A DNA stretch of 64,000 nt from Yoonia sp034652275 (lineage in GTDB: Bacteria > Pseudomonadota > Alphaproteobacteria > Rhodobacterales > Rhodobacteraceae), in assembly GCF_034652275.1 (NCBI RefSeq), contig NZ_JAXIWG010000002.1, positions 496,001 to 560,000 of the forward strand, read 5' to 3'. The first letter of the stretch is position 1. Every line of letters begins with the position of its first letter. Below are positions 27,238-36,583 of this stretch, one piece after another. The notes beneath the pieces were generated by a model. That model was not told the DNA's origin, ran no database searches, and saw nothing but the letters and a program-made list of their open reading frames with translations. The position numbers and the translations under genes are program-made.

Positions 27238-27758
27238 GCCGCTCCTTCGCAGATCAGCGCTGTTGCCGGATCGTCAAGCCCGGTCTGGTCCCAGCGGGAC
27301 ACGCGGACCGTGCCGTCATCATTGAAAACGGCGTTGTCTTCCAGCAGGGCGGTCCGCCCTTGCGCGCAGTCAAACAGCGCGGTGCGGAACTGCACCGGTT
27401 GCCAGCGTTCGAAAAACACAACATCGGTCAGCCGCATGTCGGGGACATTCGCATTGCGCTGGACTCCGGCAACATTCACCGCGGCAAAGCGGTTCACATA
27501 GGGCACCAGATAGGTCCATGGGCTGAACGGCGCGGAAAAATCCACAGTCGAGATCACTTCGTAGCCGTCGGGCAGCAGCGTGAGCGTGCGCGGATACCAG
27601 CGGTATTCGTTGCTCAGGCTCATTGCGATCATGCCGGCACCGGCAAAGGCGGGGATGATCCAGCGCGGCAGACGCCGCCCTGTCAGGCGGTTGAGGATCA
27701 GCGCAACGCCTGCCGCGGCAAAGCCCGCAACGACGATGGTGATGATATCGACATACAT
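27234..27758 (-). CDS. Membrane-anchored conserved protein, unknown
   Basis: 174 residues with two N-terminal hydrophobic helices (about 4-22 and 33-48), then a soluble domain beginning EYRWYPRTLTLLPDGYEV that probably lies in the periplasm. No motif is recognised. It sits between the DUF294 protein and the membrane exonuclease and overlaps the latter, so it likely belongs to the same system, perhaps as a sensor or partner of the membrane exonuclease. Confidence 0.75.
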   Translation of the reverse strand: MYVDIITIVVAGFAAAGVALILNRLTGRRLPRWIIPAFAGAGMIAMSLSNEYRWYPRTLTLLPDGYEVISTVDFSAPFSPWTYLVPYVNRFAAVNVAGVQRNANVPDMRLTDVVFFERWQPVQFRTALFDCAQGRTALLEDNAVFNDDGTVRVSRWDQTGLDDPATALICEGAA

Positions 27759-27784
27759 TCTTGGGTCCTTTGGTTGTTGGTGCG

Positions 27785-29620
27785 TCAGCCGATGACGCCA
27801 CGCCCTTGTGTAATGGCCGATTGCATCGTGCGCACCACGACAAAGGCATCACGCAGATGGCTGCGTTCGAATTCGGACAGCACGTTGGGCTGCATGAAGT
27901 TATCAGGCTTGGCGCCAGCGCGGATCAGGGTCGCCTGATGATCCAGACGGGTCTGCGCGATCAGGTCATAGGCGTCCAGCAGATCGCGCCCGCCCGCCTG
28001 ACTGATCTGTCCCGACCCATGCGCGCTGGCGATCCGCGCGCGGGTGTTGACGCTGTCAAGCTGCCCGCGCAGCGCATAGATCCGCCCCAGATCGACCACA
28101 GGGATCACCCCGTTCATCTTCATGTCGATATGGTTCTTGTGTTCGCCGCTGCGCACTGTCGCAAAGCCGCGCAGCAACCCCAGCGGCGGAGTGTGTTTCA
28201 GCGAATTGGACACCATATGCGCAACAAAGATCGAATTGCGTGCGGCCAGTTCCATTGTCTCTTGGTGCAAATCCTCGAACAGGGACTTCGTGCCGCCGAT
28301 CGGGCGCAGATCGAACATCACAGACGCCAGCATCTGAGCCTCGGTGCTGGGACTGTCGATCCAGCGGCGGAAATAGCTGCGCCAGACGCGCATGGGCTGG
28401 CACCAGCGCGGATTGGTCGCCATCATGTCGCCAGGGCAATAGAAATAACCCGCCTGATCCAACCCGTCGCTGACGAATTTGGCGAGTTCTGCGAAATAGG
28501 GCATGTCGGCATCGGTCACGCGGTCGTCCAGCATCAGGCAATTGTCCTGATCGGAAATGCCGGTCTGTTCCTGACGGCCCTGCGACCCGCAAGCAAGCCA
28601 AAGATAGGGCACCGGCGGCGGGCCAAGCTTTTCCTCGGCCTGAGCCAGCAGGCGGCGGGTCACCGCATCGGCGATATCGGTGATCAGGCGGGTGACGGTT
28701 TCGTGCCGGTTGCCCGCGCCCACCAGTTGCACCAGCAATTGCGGGATGCGCGCGGTGACGGCGGCCATGCCTTCGGGCGTTGTGGCGCGCACGACATCGC
28801 GCACCAGCGACGCAGAGTTCGTGGCCTGAAACCGCGTCAGGTTTGTCTGCGTGACGATCCCCACCAGCTTGCCCTGATCGACGACCGGCACATGCCCGAA
28901 CCGCCGTTCCATCATCATATGCAACACATCAGAGCCGATGGCCGATGGCGGCAGGGTGTCGGGATCGGCGGTCATGATGCGGCTGACCGGCAGCGCTGTA
29001 TCCAGCCCTTCGGCCACGACACGGTTGTTGATATCATGCAGCGTGACGATGCCCGCCAGCCGGTTGTCCTGCATGACCGGCAGGCAGGAAATGCGGTGCT
29101 GGCGCATCAGTTTCGCGGCCTGCGTGATTGTGTCAGCCGTGCCGCAGGTGACCGGATTGCTGGCCATCAACTGGTCAACGCGGGTTTCGGTCAGCGTGGC
29201 GGGGCGGGTGGCATCCGCGGCTTCGCGGGTGCGGCCTCGGGTGAAAAAGCGGTGCGCGCCTGCATTGGCGGCGATCAGGTCGTGAAAGGCATCGGCGGGC
29301 AGCAACAGCAGTTCCCCGTCGCTGAGCGCGCGGGCGTTGGTGCCGGTCTTGCCGTCGCGCATCAGCCCGCGTTCGCCAAAGGAATTGCGGCTTCCAAGAT
29401 GCGAGACGATCTCTCCCGCTTCGGTCGTGATCTCGACCTCGCCGTCAAGGATGACATAAAGCCCCTCGCAGGGGGAGCCGAAGGCATAGATCACCGCGTT
29501 CTGCGTCATCGGCACGCGGACGAATTGCGTCAAAACACGCTGGAAATCGGCATCCGGCAAACTGTCATAGGGGTGGATCGACAAAAGAAACCGGCGCAGA
29601 TCAAGCATGGATCGGGGCAT
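27785..29620 (-). CDS. DUF294 nucleotidyltransferase-like protein with cNMP and CBS domains
   Basis: 611 residues. Order: cyclic-nucleotide-binding-like domain (about 10-120, GLYVILDGEVEI, NSFGERGLM), a CBS pair (about 145-265, ISCLPVMQDNRLAGIVT and FGHVPVVDQGKLVGIVT), a GlnD-like nucleotidyltransferase domain (about 300-440) with the motif GSQGRQEQTGISDQDN (Gly345-Ser346, Asp357, Asp359), and a helical C-terminal DUF294_C domain (about 455-600). The two acids and the GS pair needed for catalysis are present, so it may transfer a nucleotide to a protein or make a nucleotide signal. It follows the symporter gene. An alternative ATG is at 29608. Confidence 0.9.
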   Translation of the reverse strand: MPRSMLDLRRFLLSIHPYDSLPDADFQRVLTQFVRVPMTQNAVIYAFGSPCEGLYVILDGEVEITTEAGEIVSHLGSRNSFGERGLMRDGKTGTNARALSDGELLLLPADAFHDLIAANAGAHRFFTRGRTREAADATRPATLTETRVDQLMASNPVTCGTADTITQAAKLMRQHRISCLPVMQDNRLAGIVTLHDINNRVVAEGLDTALPVSRIMTADPDTLPPSAIGSDVLHMMMERRFGHVPVVDQGKLVGIVTQTNLTRFQATNSASLVRDVVRATTPEGMAAVTARIPQLLVQLVGAGNRHETVTRLITDIADAVTRRLLAQAEEKLGPPPVPYLWLACGSQGRQEQTGISDQDNCLMLDDRVTDADMPYFAELAKFVSDGLDQAGYFYCPGDMMATNPRWCQPMRVWRSYFRRWIDSPSTEAQMLASVMFDLRPIGGTKSLFEDLHQETMELAARNSIFVAHMVSNSLKHTPPLGLLRGFATVRSGEHKNHIDMKMNGVIPVVDLGRIYALRGQLDSVNTRARIASAHGSGQISQAGGRDLLDAYDLIAQTRLDHQATLIRAGAKPDNFMQPNVLSEFERSHLRDAFVVVRTMQSAITQGRGVIG

Positions 29621-29674
29621 CTGATGTATCCTCGTCCGGCCATTCGCGGGCCCGCGGACGTGTGAAAAGTGAAA

Positions 29675-29700
29675 GCGGGCAGTCCTTGCGAACTGCCCGC
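29675..29700 (-). terminator. Hairpin after the symporter gene
   Basis: GCGGGCAGT and ACTGCCCGC form a nine-base stem just past the symporter stop; on the minus strand it is followed by TTTCACTTTTC. Probably a partial terminator or RNA stabiliser inside the operon, lowering expression of the downstream regulatory genes. Confidence 0.6.
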
Positions 29701-29709
29701 CCTGTGGTC

Positions 29710-31527
29710 TTAGTGACCGGTTGCCGCACCGGCGCCTTTAGGCACGCGGATCGATTCAACCAGTTCCTGAATCTCGCGTGGTGGTGCTTTTGTCACCGCC
29801 GACACAAGATAGGCAGACCCGAAGTTCAGGATCGCGCCGATCGTCCCGAAGGACAATGGAGAGATACCGAACAGCCAGTTGGCCTGAACGTTTTCAAACG
29901 TCGCCGTGCCGGGGATGAAGAACCAGCCCAGGTACAGGAAGATGTAGACCGACGTCGAGATCAGACCCACCAGCATGCCGACGATTGCGCCTTCCTTGTT
30001 CACACGCTTGGAGAAGATCCCCATCATGAGCACAGGGAAGATCGTCGCCGCAGCCAGACCGAAGGCCAGCGCCACCACCTGAGCCGCAAAGCCCGGAGGG
30101 TTCAGACCCAGCCAGGTCGCCAGCACGATCGCAAAGCCCATCGAAATCCGCGCGGCCAGCAGTTCGCCTTTTTCGCTGATATTCGGGTTGATCGCGCCTT
30201 TGATCACGTCATGCGACACCGCGGACGAGATCGCCAGCAACAGACCTGCTGCCGTTGACAAAGCCGCCGCCAGACCGCCTGCCGCCACCAGTGCGATCAC
30301 CCAGCCCGGAAGCTTTGCGATCTCTGGGTTTGCCAGAACCATCATGTCGTTGTCGATGCGTGTCAGTTCGTTGCCGGCCCAGCCACGTTCGGCTGCGATG
30401 GCCTGCATGCCTGGGTTGTTTTCGTTGTAGTACTGGATCAGGCCGTCGTTGTTCTTGTCTTCAAAGGCCAGTAGCCCGGTGTTGACCCAGGTGTTGATCC
30501 AGGACAGTTCCGGATTGGTGTTGATCTCTTCGACCGAGATCGCGTCGCCATCCAGCGCATTGCCTTCCACGGCGTTCGGCCAGAATGTTGTCGTCAGGTT
30601 CAAACGCGCCATCGACCCCACGGCAGGTGCCACGGTGTAAAGCAGTGCGATGAAAACCAGCGCCCAACCAGCCGACCAACGTGCGTCGGCCACCTTTGGC
30701 ACGGTGAAGAAGCGGATGATGACGTGTGGCAGACCGGCGGTGCCGATCATCAGCGACATCGTGAACAACACCATGTTCAGTGTCGATGTCGTATGCGACG
30801 TATATTGCGTGAACCCAAGCTCGACCACGACCTGATCAAGTTTGGCAAGGAACGCTATATCGCCTCCCGTTGGTGCATAGGACCCCAGCAGGCCCAGTGG
30901 CGGCAGGAAGTTGCCTGTGATCTGCAAGGAGATGAAGATCGCGGGGATCGTGTAAGCTACGATCAGAACGCAATACTGCGCCACCTGCGTATAGGTGATG
31001 CCCTTCATCCCGCCGAACACCGCATAGGCGAAAACGATCGCCGCACCGATGTAAAGGCCGGTATCCGTCGACACTTCGAGGAAGCGCGCGAAGGTCACGC
31101 CCACACCGCGCATCTGGCCGATCACGTAAGTCACCGAGATGACGATCAGACAGACCACGGCGACAAGCCGCGCACCTTTGGAATAGAACCGGTCACCGAC
31201 GAATTCGGGCACGGTGAATTTGCCGAACTTGCGCAGGTAAGGTGCAAGCAACAGCGCCAGAAGCACATAGCCGCCGGTCCAGCCCATCAGGAACGATGAC
31301 TGGGTGTAGCCGCCTGCAGGAGCAAGCGCGATGATCCCTGCCATCGAAATGAACGACGCCGCCGACATCCAGTCTGCCGCCGTCGCCATGCCGTTCATGA
31401 CGGGGGGAACACCCTGTCCGGCTGCATAGAATTCCGAGGTCGTGCCCGCACGGGCCCAGACCGCGATGCCGATGTAAAGCGCGAAAGTCGCGCCGACCAC
31501 CAGCAGGTTGAGTGTATACTGATCCAT
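29710..31527 (-). CDS. Sodium:solute symporter (ActP/SSS family)
   Basis: 605 residues with about 13 membrane helices. Early segments AAGQGVPPVMNGMATAADWM and SAASFISMAGI are typical of the acetate-permease-like SSS subgroup, and ALSTAAGLLLAISSAVSHD is the conserved helix 8 region. An insertion before it holds EDKNNDGLIQYYNENN, an acidic loop resembling a calcium site. It is paired with a DUF4212 small subunit and acs, so acetate or another short monocarboxylate is the likely substrate. Confidence 0.92.
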   Translation of the reverse strand: MDQYTLNLLVVGATFALYIGIAVWARAGTTSEFYAAGQGVPPVMNGMATAADWMSAASFISMAGIIALAPAGGYTQSSFLMGWTGGYVLLALLLAPYLRKFGKFTVPEFVGDRFYSKGARLVAVVCLIVISVTYVIGQMRGVGVTFARFLEVSTDTGLYIGAAIVFAYAVFGGMKGITYTQVAQYCVLIVAYTIPAIFISLQITGNFLPPLGLLGSYAPTGGDIAFLAKLDQVVVELGFTQYTSHTTSTLNMVLFTMSLMIGTAGLPHVIIRFFTVPKVADARWSAGWALVFIALLYTVAPAVGSMARLNLTTTFWPNAVEGNALDGDAISVEEINTNPELSWINTWVNTGLLAFEDKNNDGLIQYYNENNPGMQAIAAERGWAGNELTRIDNDMMVLANPEIAKLPGWVIALVAAGGLAAALSTAAGLLLAISSAVSHDVIKGAINPNISEKGELLAARISMGFAIVLATWLGLNPPGFAAQVVALAFGLAAATIFPVLMMGIFSKRVNKEGAIVGMLVGLISTSVYIFLYLGWFFIPGTATFENVQANWLFGISPLSFGTIGAILNFGSAYLVSAVTKAPPREIQELVESIRVPKGAGAATGH

Positions 31528-31546
31528 TTGTCCCTGTCCCTCGATC

Positions 31547-31807
31547 TTATTCCTCGACGCCGTGTTCAGCGTCGAGTTTGTTCATCCGCCAGGCGTAGAA
31601 GAAAATCAGCACCAGGAATGTCAGGATCGAGCCTTGCTGCGCAAACCAGAACCCCAGATCGGCGCCGCCGACCGAGATACCCATCAGCGCTGGCCGAAAG
31701 ATGATGCCGAAGCCGAAAGAGACTATTGCCCAGATGGCAAGACTAATCAGAATGATCCGCACATTCGCGGCCCAGTAGGCGTTGTTGTTTTTTGGTTCCT
31801 CTGCCAT
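31547..31807 (-). CDS. DUF4212 small subunit of the sodium:solute symporter
   Basis: 86 residues with two membrane helices (about 17-38 and 53-72) and the family features NAYWAANVRII, GFWFAQQGSI and FFYAWRMNKLD. DUF4212 proteins are always found just before this class of SSS symporter and are believed to be an accessory subunit. It ends 19 bases before the symporter gene. Confidence 0.93.
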   Translation of the reverse strand: MAEEPKNNNAYWAANVRIILISLAIWAIVSFGFGIIFRPALMGISVGGADLGFWFAQQGSILTFLVLIFFYAWRMNKLDAEHGVEE

Positions 31808-31874
31808 TTCGGCATCCTCCCTTGTTACACTTCGTCGAAGGCGCGGGCGTGTCCCGGCCTTCTTCCCCTCCCTG

Positions 31875-32561
31875 TTACGCGACCGCCTGTTTGACGATCG
31901 CGCCCAGCTCTTCGGCGATCTGCCCGATCTCGCCCATGGCGTCGATCCGTTGCAGCGTGCCTTGTTTCTCGTAATAAGTAATCAGTGGCGCGGTTTGCGC
32001 GTGATAGGCCGACAGCCGTTCCTGCATGGCGACGGCATTGTCATCGGCGCGGCGGACCATGTTGGTGCTGCCGCATTTGTCGCAGGTCCCCGCAATTGCC
32101 GGCTGCTTGTAGCTGTCGTGATAGCCTTCGCCACAACCGCCACAGGTATAGCGCCCTGCCACGCGGGCGACCATTTCGGCGTCATCCACCTCGAGCGAGA
32201 CAACCGCATTGATCCGCTGGCCGGTTTCGGCCAGCAGCGTATCAAGCGCCTCTGCCTGCACGGTGGTGCGCGGGAAACCGTCAAGGATCACGCCCTGCGC
32301 CGTATCGGGGGCACCCAGCCTATCCTTGAGAATGGCCAGCACGATTTCATCGCTGACCAGACCGCCCGCCGTCATCACCGCCTTGGCGGCAAGTCCGGCA
32401 TCGGTGCCAGCAGCCACCGCCGCGCGCAACAGATCGCCGGTGGACAGTTGCACCAGTCCGAACCGGTCCTGCAACATCCGTGCCTGCGTGCCCTTGCCCG
32501 CACCCGGAGGCCCCAGAAGGATCAGGACAGCGGGGCGTGTCATGGTCTCGGCGCCGCTCAT
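31875..32561 (-). CDS. adk: Adenylate kinase (zinc-LID type)
   Basis: 228 residues. P-loop LLGPPGAGKGTQ, AMP site STGDLLR and ILDGFPRT, and a LID domain with four cysteines (YTCGGCGEGYH and GTCDKCGS) that would bind a structural zinc. It turns AMP plus ATP into two ADP. Its start overlaps the acs stop (ATGA), a logical coupling because Acs releases AMP. An internal ATG six codons in is the alternative start. It may be a second adk beside the usual ribosomal-operon copy, which is not in this window. Confidence 0.94.
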   Translation of the reverse strand: MSGAETMTRPAVLILLGPPGAGKGTQARMLQDRFGLVQLSTGDLLRAAVAAGTDAGLAAKAVMTAGGLVSDEIVLAILKDRLGAPDTAQGVILDGFPRTTVQAEALDTLLAETGQRINAVVSLEVDDAEMVARVAGRYTCGGCGEGYHDSYKQPAIAGTCDKCGSTNMVRRADDNAVAMQERLSAYHAQTAPLITYYEKQGTLQRIDAMGEIGQIAEELGAIVKQAVA

Positions 32562-34522
32562 GCCTTGTTCATCCGGTGTTCGATCAGGTGATCGACCACG
32601 GAAGGATCAGCCAACGTCGAGATATCGCCCAATGTCGTATGGTCGTTTTCGGCGATCTTGCGCAGGATGCGGCGCATGATCTTGCCCGAGCGTGTTTTCG
32701 GCAGGCCGGGTGCCCATTGGATCAGGTCGGGGCTGGCGATCGGCCCGATTTCGGACCGGACCCATTTCACAAGATCCTTGCGCAGATCCTCGGTCGGTTC
32801 GATCCCGTTCATCAGCGTGACATAGGCATAGATGCCTTGCCCCTTGATCGGATGCGGATAGCCCACAACAGCGGCCTCGGCGACATCGACATGCGCGACC
32901 AGCGCGCTTTCGACCTCGGCCGTGCCCATGCGGTGACCGGATACGTTGATCACGTCATCAACGCGGCCGGTGATCCAGTAATAGCCATCCTCGTCGCGGC
33001 GGCAGCCATCACCGGTGAAATAGTAGTTCTTGTAGTCCGAGAAATAGGTTTTCTCGAACCGGTCATGGTCGCCGTAAACCGTGCGCATCTGGCCCGGCCA
33101 GCTGTCCTTGATGCACAAGACACCTTCGGCGGCGGTTGTCGTGATTTCCTCGCCGGTCTGCGGGTCAAGGATCACGGGCTGCACGCCAAAGAACGGCAGC
33201 GTGGCCGATCCGGGCTTGGTCGCGATGGCACCGGGCAGCGGCGTCAGCAGATGGCCGCCGGTTTCGGTCTGCCACCATGTATCGACAATGGGGCATTTGC
33301 CCTTGCCGATGACGTCGTTGTACCAGTTCCACGCTTCGGGGTTGATCGGCTCGCCCACGGTGCCCAGCACTTTGATGCTGGACAGGTCGTATTTTTCCAC
33401 CGGTCCGTTGCCATGCGCCATCAGCGCACGCAGCGCTGTAGGCGCGGTGTAGAACTGGTTGACCTTGTGTTTCTGGCAGACTTCCCAGAACCGGCCCGCA
33501 TCGGGATAGGTCGGCACGCCTTCGAACATGATCGTGGTCGCGCCATTGGCCAGCGGTCCATAGACGATATAGCTGTGGCCGGTCACCCAGCCCACATCGG
33601 CGGTACACCAGAAGATGTCGCCGTCATGGTAATCGAACGTGTATTGATGCGTCATCGCGGCATAGGCCAGATAGCCGCCAGATGTGTGCACCACACCCTT
33701 GGGCTGGCCGGTAGAGCCGGATGTGTAAAGAATGAACAGCGGGTCCTCGGCGTCCATCTCGACGGGGGCGCAGTAATCGTCGGCCTCCATCGTCATTTCG
33801 TTATAGTCGTAGTCGCGGCCCTCGGCCCAGGTGGTCTGCCCGCCGGTGCGGCGGACCACCAGACATTTCACGCTGTCCTTGCAATGCAGCAGGGCGGCAT
33901 CGGTGTTGGATTTCAGCGGCGTGGACCGCCCGCCGCGCGGCGCATGATCGGCAGTGATCACGACCTTGGCGTCGCACCCGTTGATCCGCGCACCCAAAGC
34001 ATCAGGCGAGAAGCCCGCGAAAACGATGGAATGGACCGCGCCAATCCGCGCACAGGCCAGCATGGCATAGGCAGCCTCGGGGATCATCGGCAGATAGATC
34101 ACCACACGGTCGCCGCGGCGCACGCCCATGGTTTCCAGAATATTGGCCATCCGGCAGGTGCGGCGGTGCAATTCCTTATAAGTGATGTGCTGGGCGGCAT
34201 CCTTTGGATCATCAGGTTCCCAGATGATCGCGGTCTGGTCGCCACGTGTTTCCAGATGGCGGTCGATGCAGTTGGCGCTGACGTTTAGCGTGCCGTCCTC
34301 GAACCATTTGATGTCGATCTTGCCCGGTGCAAAGCTGGTGCTTTTGACCTTTGTGAAGGGCTTGATCCAGTCGATTCTTTTGCCATGTTCGGCCCAGAAA
34401 CTTTCAGGGTCCCTGATCGATGCATCATACATCGCCTGATACTGATCTGCTGTGACATGCGCCTTAGCGGCAAAGGCCGCAGAAGGCGCAAACCGACCGT
34501 CGGCGTGAGCTGTACTTGACAT
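32558..34522 (-). CDS. acs: Acetyl-CoA synthetase (AMP-forming)
   Basis: 654 residues from the ATG preceded by GGAGGATCC (an upstream in-frame ATG at 34540 is less likely). Motifs: YTSGSTGQPKGVVHTSGG (adenylate-forming P-loop), WWQTETGGH, YFTGDGCRRDEDGYYWITGR and the C-terminal PKTRSGKIMRRILR with the lysine that is acetylated in known Acs proteins. It activates acetate to acetyl-CoA with ATP, releasing AMP and PPi. First gene of the operon that continues to the symporter and the nucleotidyltransferase/exonuclease pair. Confidence 0.97.
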   Translation of the reverse strand: MSSTAHADGRFAPSAAFAAKAHVTADQYQAMYDASIRDPESFWAEHGKRIDWIKPFTKVKSTSFAPGKIDIKWFEDGTLNVSANCIDRHLETRGDQTAIIWEPDDPKDAAQHITYKELHRRTCRMANILETMGVRRGDRVVIYLPMIPEAAYAMLACARIGAVHSIVFAGFSPDALGARINGCDAKVVITADHAPRGGRSTPLKSNTDAALLHCKDSVKCLVVRRTGGQTTWAEGRDYDYNEMTMEADDYCAPVEMDAEDPLFILYTSGSTGQPKGVVHTSGGYLAYAAMTHQYTFDYHDGDIFWCTADVGWVTGHSYIVYGPLANGATTIMFEGVPTYPDAGRFWEVCQKHKVNQFYTAPTALRALMAHGNGPVEKYDLSSIKVLGTVGEPINPEAWNWYNDVIGKGKCPIVDTWWQTETGGHLLTPLPGAIATKPGSATLPFFGVQPVILDPQTGEEITTTAAEGVLCIKDSWPGQMRTVYGDHDRFEKTYFSDYKNYYFTGDGCRRDEDGYYWITGRVDDVINVSGHRMGTAEVESALVAHVDVAEAAVVGYPHPIKGQGIYAYVTLMNGIEPTEDLRKDLVKWVRSEIGPIASPDLIQWAPGLPKTRSGKIMRRILRKIAENDHTTLGDISTLADPSVVDHLIEHRMNKA

Positions 34523-34825
34523 GGATCCTCCGTTCGTCATCCCGGCTTTTCAGCCGATGGCGCGCGCCACATCCGTGAACGTGCAACCATCTCCTCCAAC
34601 ATCAGGTTACCAGATTGCCAGAAGTTTCAAATAAGATAAGAAAATTGAACTCTTCTGTTGTCAACGATTTTACAGATCAGGTGATTTCTTGTAAATTCAA
34701 CGCAGGATTGTGTAAATCCGCTGCGGTGGGGCGCGGCACTTTGTCAGCCTCGCAACGCGGCTGCCGCTTGGATTTCCCCAGCGCCCGCGATAATGGTAGC
34801 GCGAACATTCCTAGAGGACCTCATC
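34523..34825. promoter_or_regulatory. Divergent control region between acs and the sugar-acid dehydratase gene
   Basis: A 303-base gap whose middle (34610-34720) is clearly AT-rich compared with the neighbours. It holds TTTACA-N15-TGTAAA (34669-34695) and another TGTAAA at 34711. No gene, tRNA or repeat is apparent. It should contain both divergent promoters; the regulators are unknown. Confidence 0.5.
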
Positions 34826-36583
34826 ATGACATTCACACCCGCCCCATGGCCACGCAAACTGCGGTCGCAGGAATGGTTCGGAGGGTCGTCGAAAGATGCG
34901 ATCTATCATCGGTCGTGGATGAAAAATCAGGGCCTGCCCGCCGACCTGCTGGATGGCCGTCCCGTGATCGGCATCTGCAACACATGGTCCGAACTGACCC
35001 CCTGCAACGCGCATCTGCGCGATCTGGCCGAGCGGGTAAAATTCGGCGTCTATGAAGCGGGCGGGTTTCCGGTGGAATTTCCTGTCTTCAGCCCGTCGGA
35101 AAGCACCTTGCGCCCGACGGCAATGATGTATCGCAACCTTTGCGCCATGGATGTGGAAGAGGCGCTGCGCGGCAAATGTATCGACGGCGTCGTGCTGCTG
35201 GCGGGCTGCGACAAGACCACGCCCGCGCTGCTGATGGGCGCTGCCTCTGTCGACCTGCCCGCGATCGTCGTGTCTGGCGGGCCGATGTTGAACGGCCATT
35301 TCCGCGGCGAAAGGGTCGGGTCCGGCACACATCTGTGGAAATTTTCCGAAGCGGTGCGCGCAGGTGAAATGACCGCCGAGGAATTCGTGGAGGCCGAGGC
35401 ATCCATGTCCCGCTCGCCGGGGTCCTGCAACACCATGGGCACAGCCAGCACGATGGCATCTATGGCCGAGGCGTTGGGTATGGCCCTGTCCGGCAATGCC
35501 GCGATTCCCGCTGTGGACAGCCGCCGCCGCGTGATGGCGCATTTGACGGGTCGGCGCATCGTGCAGATGGTCAAGGACGATCTGAAACCGTCCGACATCA
35601 TGACCAAGGCCGCGTTCGAAAATGCGATCCGCACCAATGCCGCGATTGGTGGGTCAACCAATGCAGTGATCCATATCCTTGCCATGGCAGGGCGCACGAA
35701 GGACGTGACCCTGACGCTGGACGATTGGGACAGGTTGGGCCGCGACGTGCCGACGATCGTGAACCTGATGCCATCGGGCAAATACCTGATGGAGGAATTC
35801 TTCTATGCGGGCGGCCTGCCCGTCGTCATCAAACGTCTGGGCGAGGCGGGGCTGCTGAACAAGGACGCGCTGACCGTCTCGGGCGGGACCATCTGGGACG
35901 AGGTCAAGGATGTGCGCAACTGGAACGAGGATGTGATCCTGCCTGTCGAAAAGGCGCTGACGGCCTCGGGCGGCATCGCTGTGCTGCGCGGCAACTTGGC
36001 CCCCGGTGGCGCGGTGCTGAAACCCTCTGCGGCGACCGCAACCCTGATGCAGCATCGCGGGCGTGCCGTGGTGTTCGAGGATATCGACGACTACAAGGCC
36101 CGCATCAACGACGAGGATCTCGATATCGACGAAACCTGTGTGATGGTCCTGAAAAACTGCGGCCCGCGCGGCTATCCCGGCATGGCCGAGGTCGGTAATA
36201 TGGGCCTGCCGCCCAAAATCCTGAAAAAAGGGATCACCGATATGGTGCGCATCTCGGATGCGCGCATGTCCGGCACGGCATTCGGCACCGTGGTGCTGCA
36301 CACCTCGCCCGAGGCAGCGATGGGCGGCCCACTGGCTGTTGTGCAGAACGGCGATATGATTGAACTCGATGTCGCCGGTCGTCGCCTGCATCTGGATATC
36401 ACGGATGCCGAATTGCAGGCGCGTCTGGCCGCTTGGTCGGCGGAAAAATCGGGGGCCAACCCGCGTCCGGCCAGTGGTTACGCGATGCTCTATCATGACC
36501 GCGTGATGGGGGCTGATACGGGGGCCGATTTCGATTTCCTCGTCGGCCATCGCGGCAACGCTGTGGGCAAGGAAGCGCATTGA
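34826..36583 (+). CDS. IlvD/Edd family sugar-acid dehydratase (arabinonate/galactonate type)
   Basis: 585 residues from the ATG before TFTPAPWPRKLRS. Iron-sulfur ligands are expected in TWSELTPCN, VLLAGCDKTTP and SRSPGSCNTMGTAS. The N-terminal LRSQEWFGG with DAIYHRSWMK is characteristic of the pentonate/hexonate branch (L-arabinonate, D-galactonate, D-fuconate dehydratases), not of IlvD proper. It would make 2-keto-3-deoxy sugar acids. Its stop overlaps the next gene (TGATG), which encodes a matching aldose dehydrogenase. Confidence 0.9.
   Translation: MTFTPAPWPRKLRSQEWFGGSSKDAIYHRSWMKNQGLPADLLDGRPVIGICNTWSELTPCNAHLRDLAERVKFGVYEAGGFPVEFPVFSPSESTLRPTAMMYRNLCAMDVEEALRGKCIDGVVLLAGCDKTTPALLMGAASVDLPAIVVSGGPMLNGHFRGERVGSGTHLWKFSEAVRAGEMTAEEFVEAEASMSRSPGSCNTMGTASTMASMAEALGMALSGNAAIPAVDSRRRVMAHLTGRRIVQMVKDDLKPSDIMTKAAFENAIRTNAAIGGSTNAVIHILAMAGRTKDVTLTLDDWDRLGRDVPTIVNLMPSGKYLMEEFFYAGGLPVVIKRLGEAGLLNKDALTVSGGTIWDEVKDVRNWNEDVILPVEKALTASGGIAVLRGNLAPGGAVLKPSAATATLMQHRGRAVVFEDIDDYKARINDEDLDIDETCVMVLKNCGPRGYPGMAEVGNMGLPPKILKKGITDMVRISDARMSGTAFGTVVLHTSPEAAMGGPLAVVQNGDMIELDVAGRRLHLDITDAELQARLAAWSAEKSGANPRPASGYAMLYHDRVMGADTGADFDFLVGHRGNAVGKEAH

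Noticed and set aside
27761..29665. Very long open frame on the plus strand opposite the DUF294 gene
   Set aside because: It is a high-GC antisense shadow: His/Gln/Arg-rich translation without motifs, while the minus strand encodes a clear multidomain protein.
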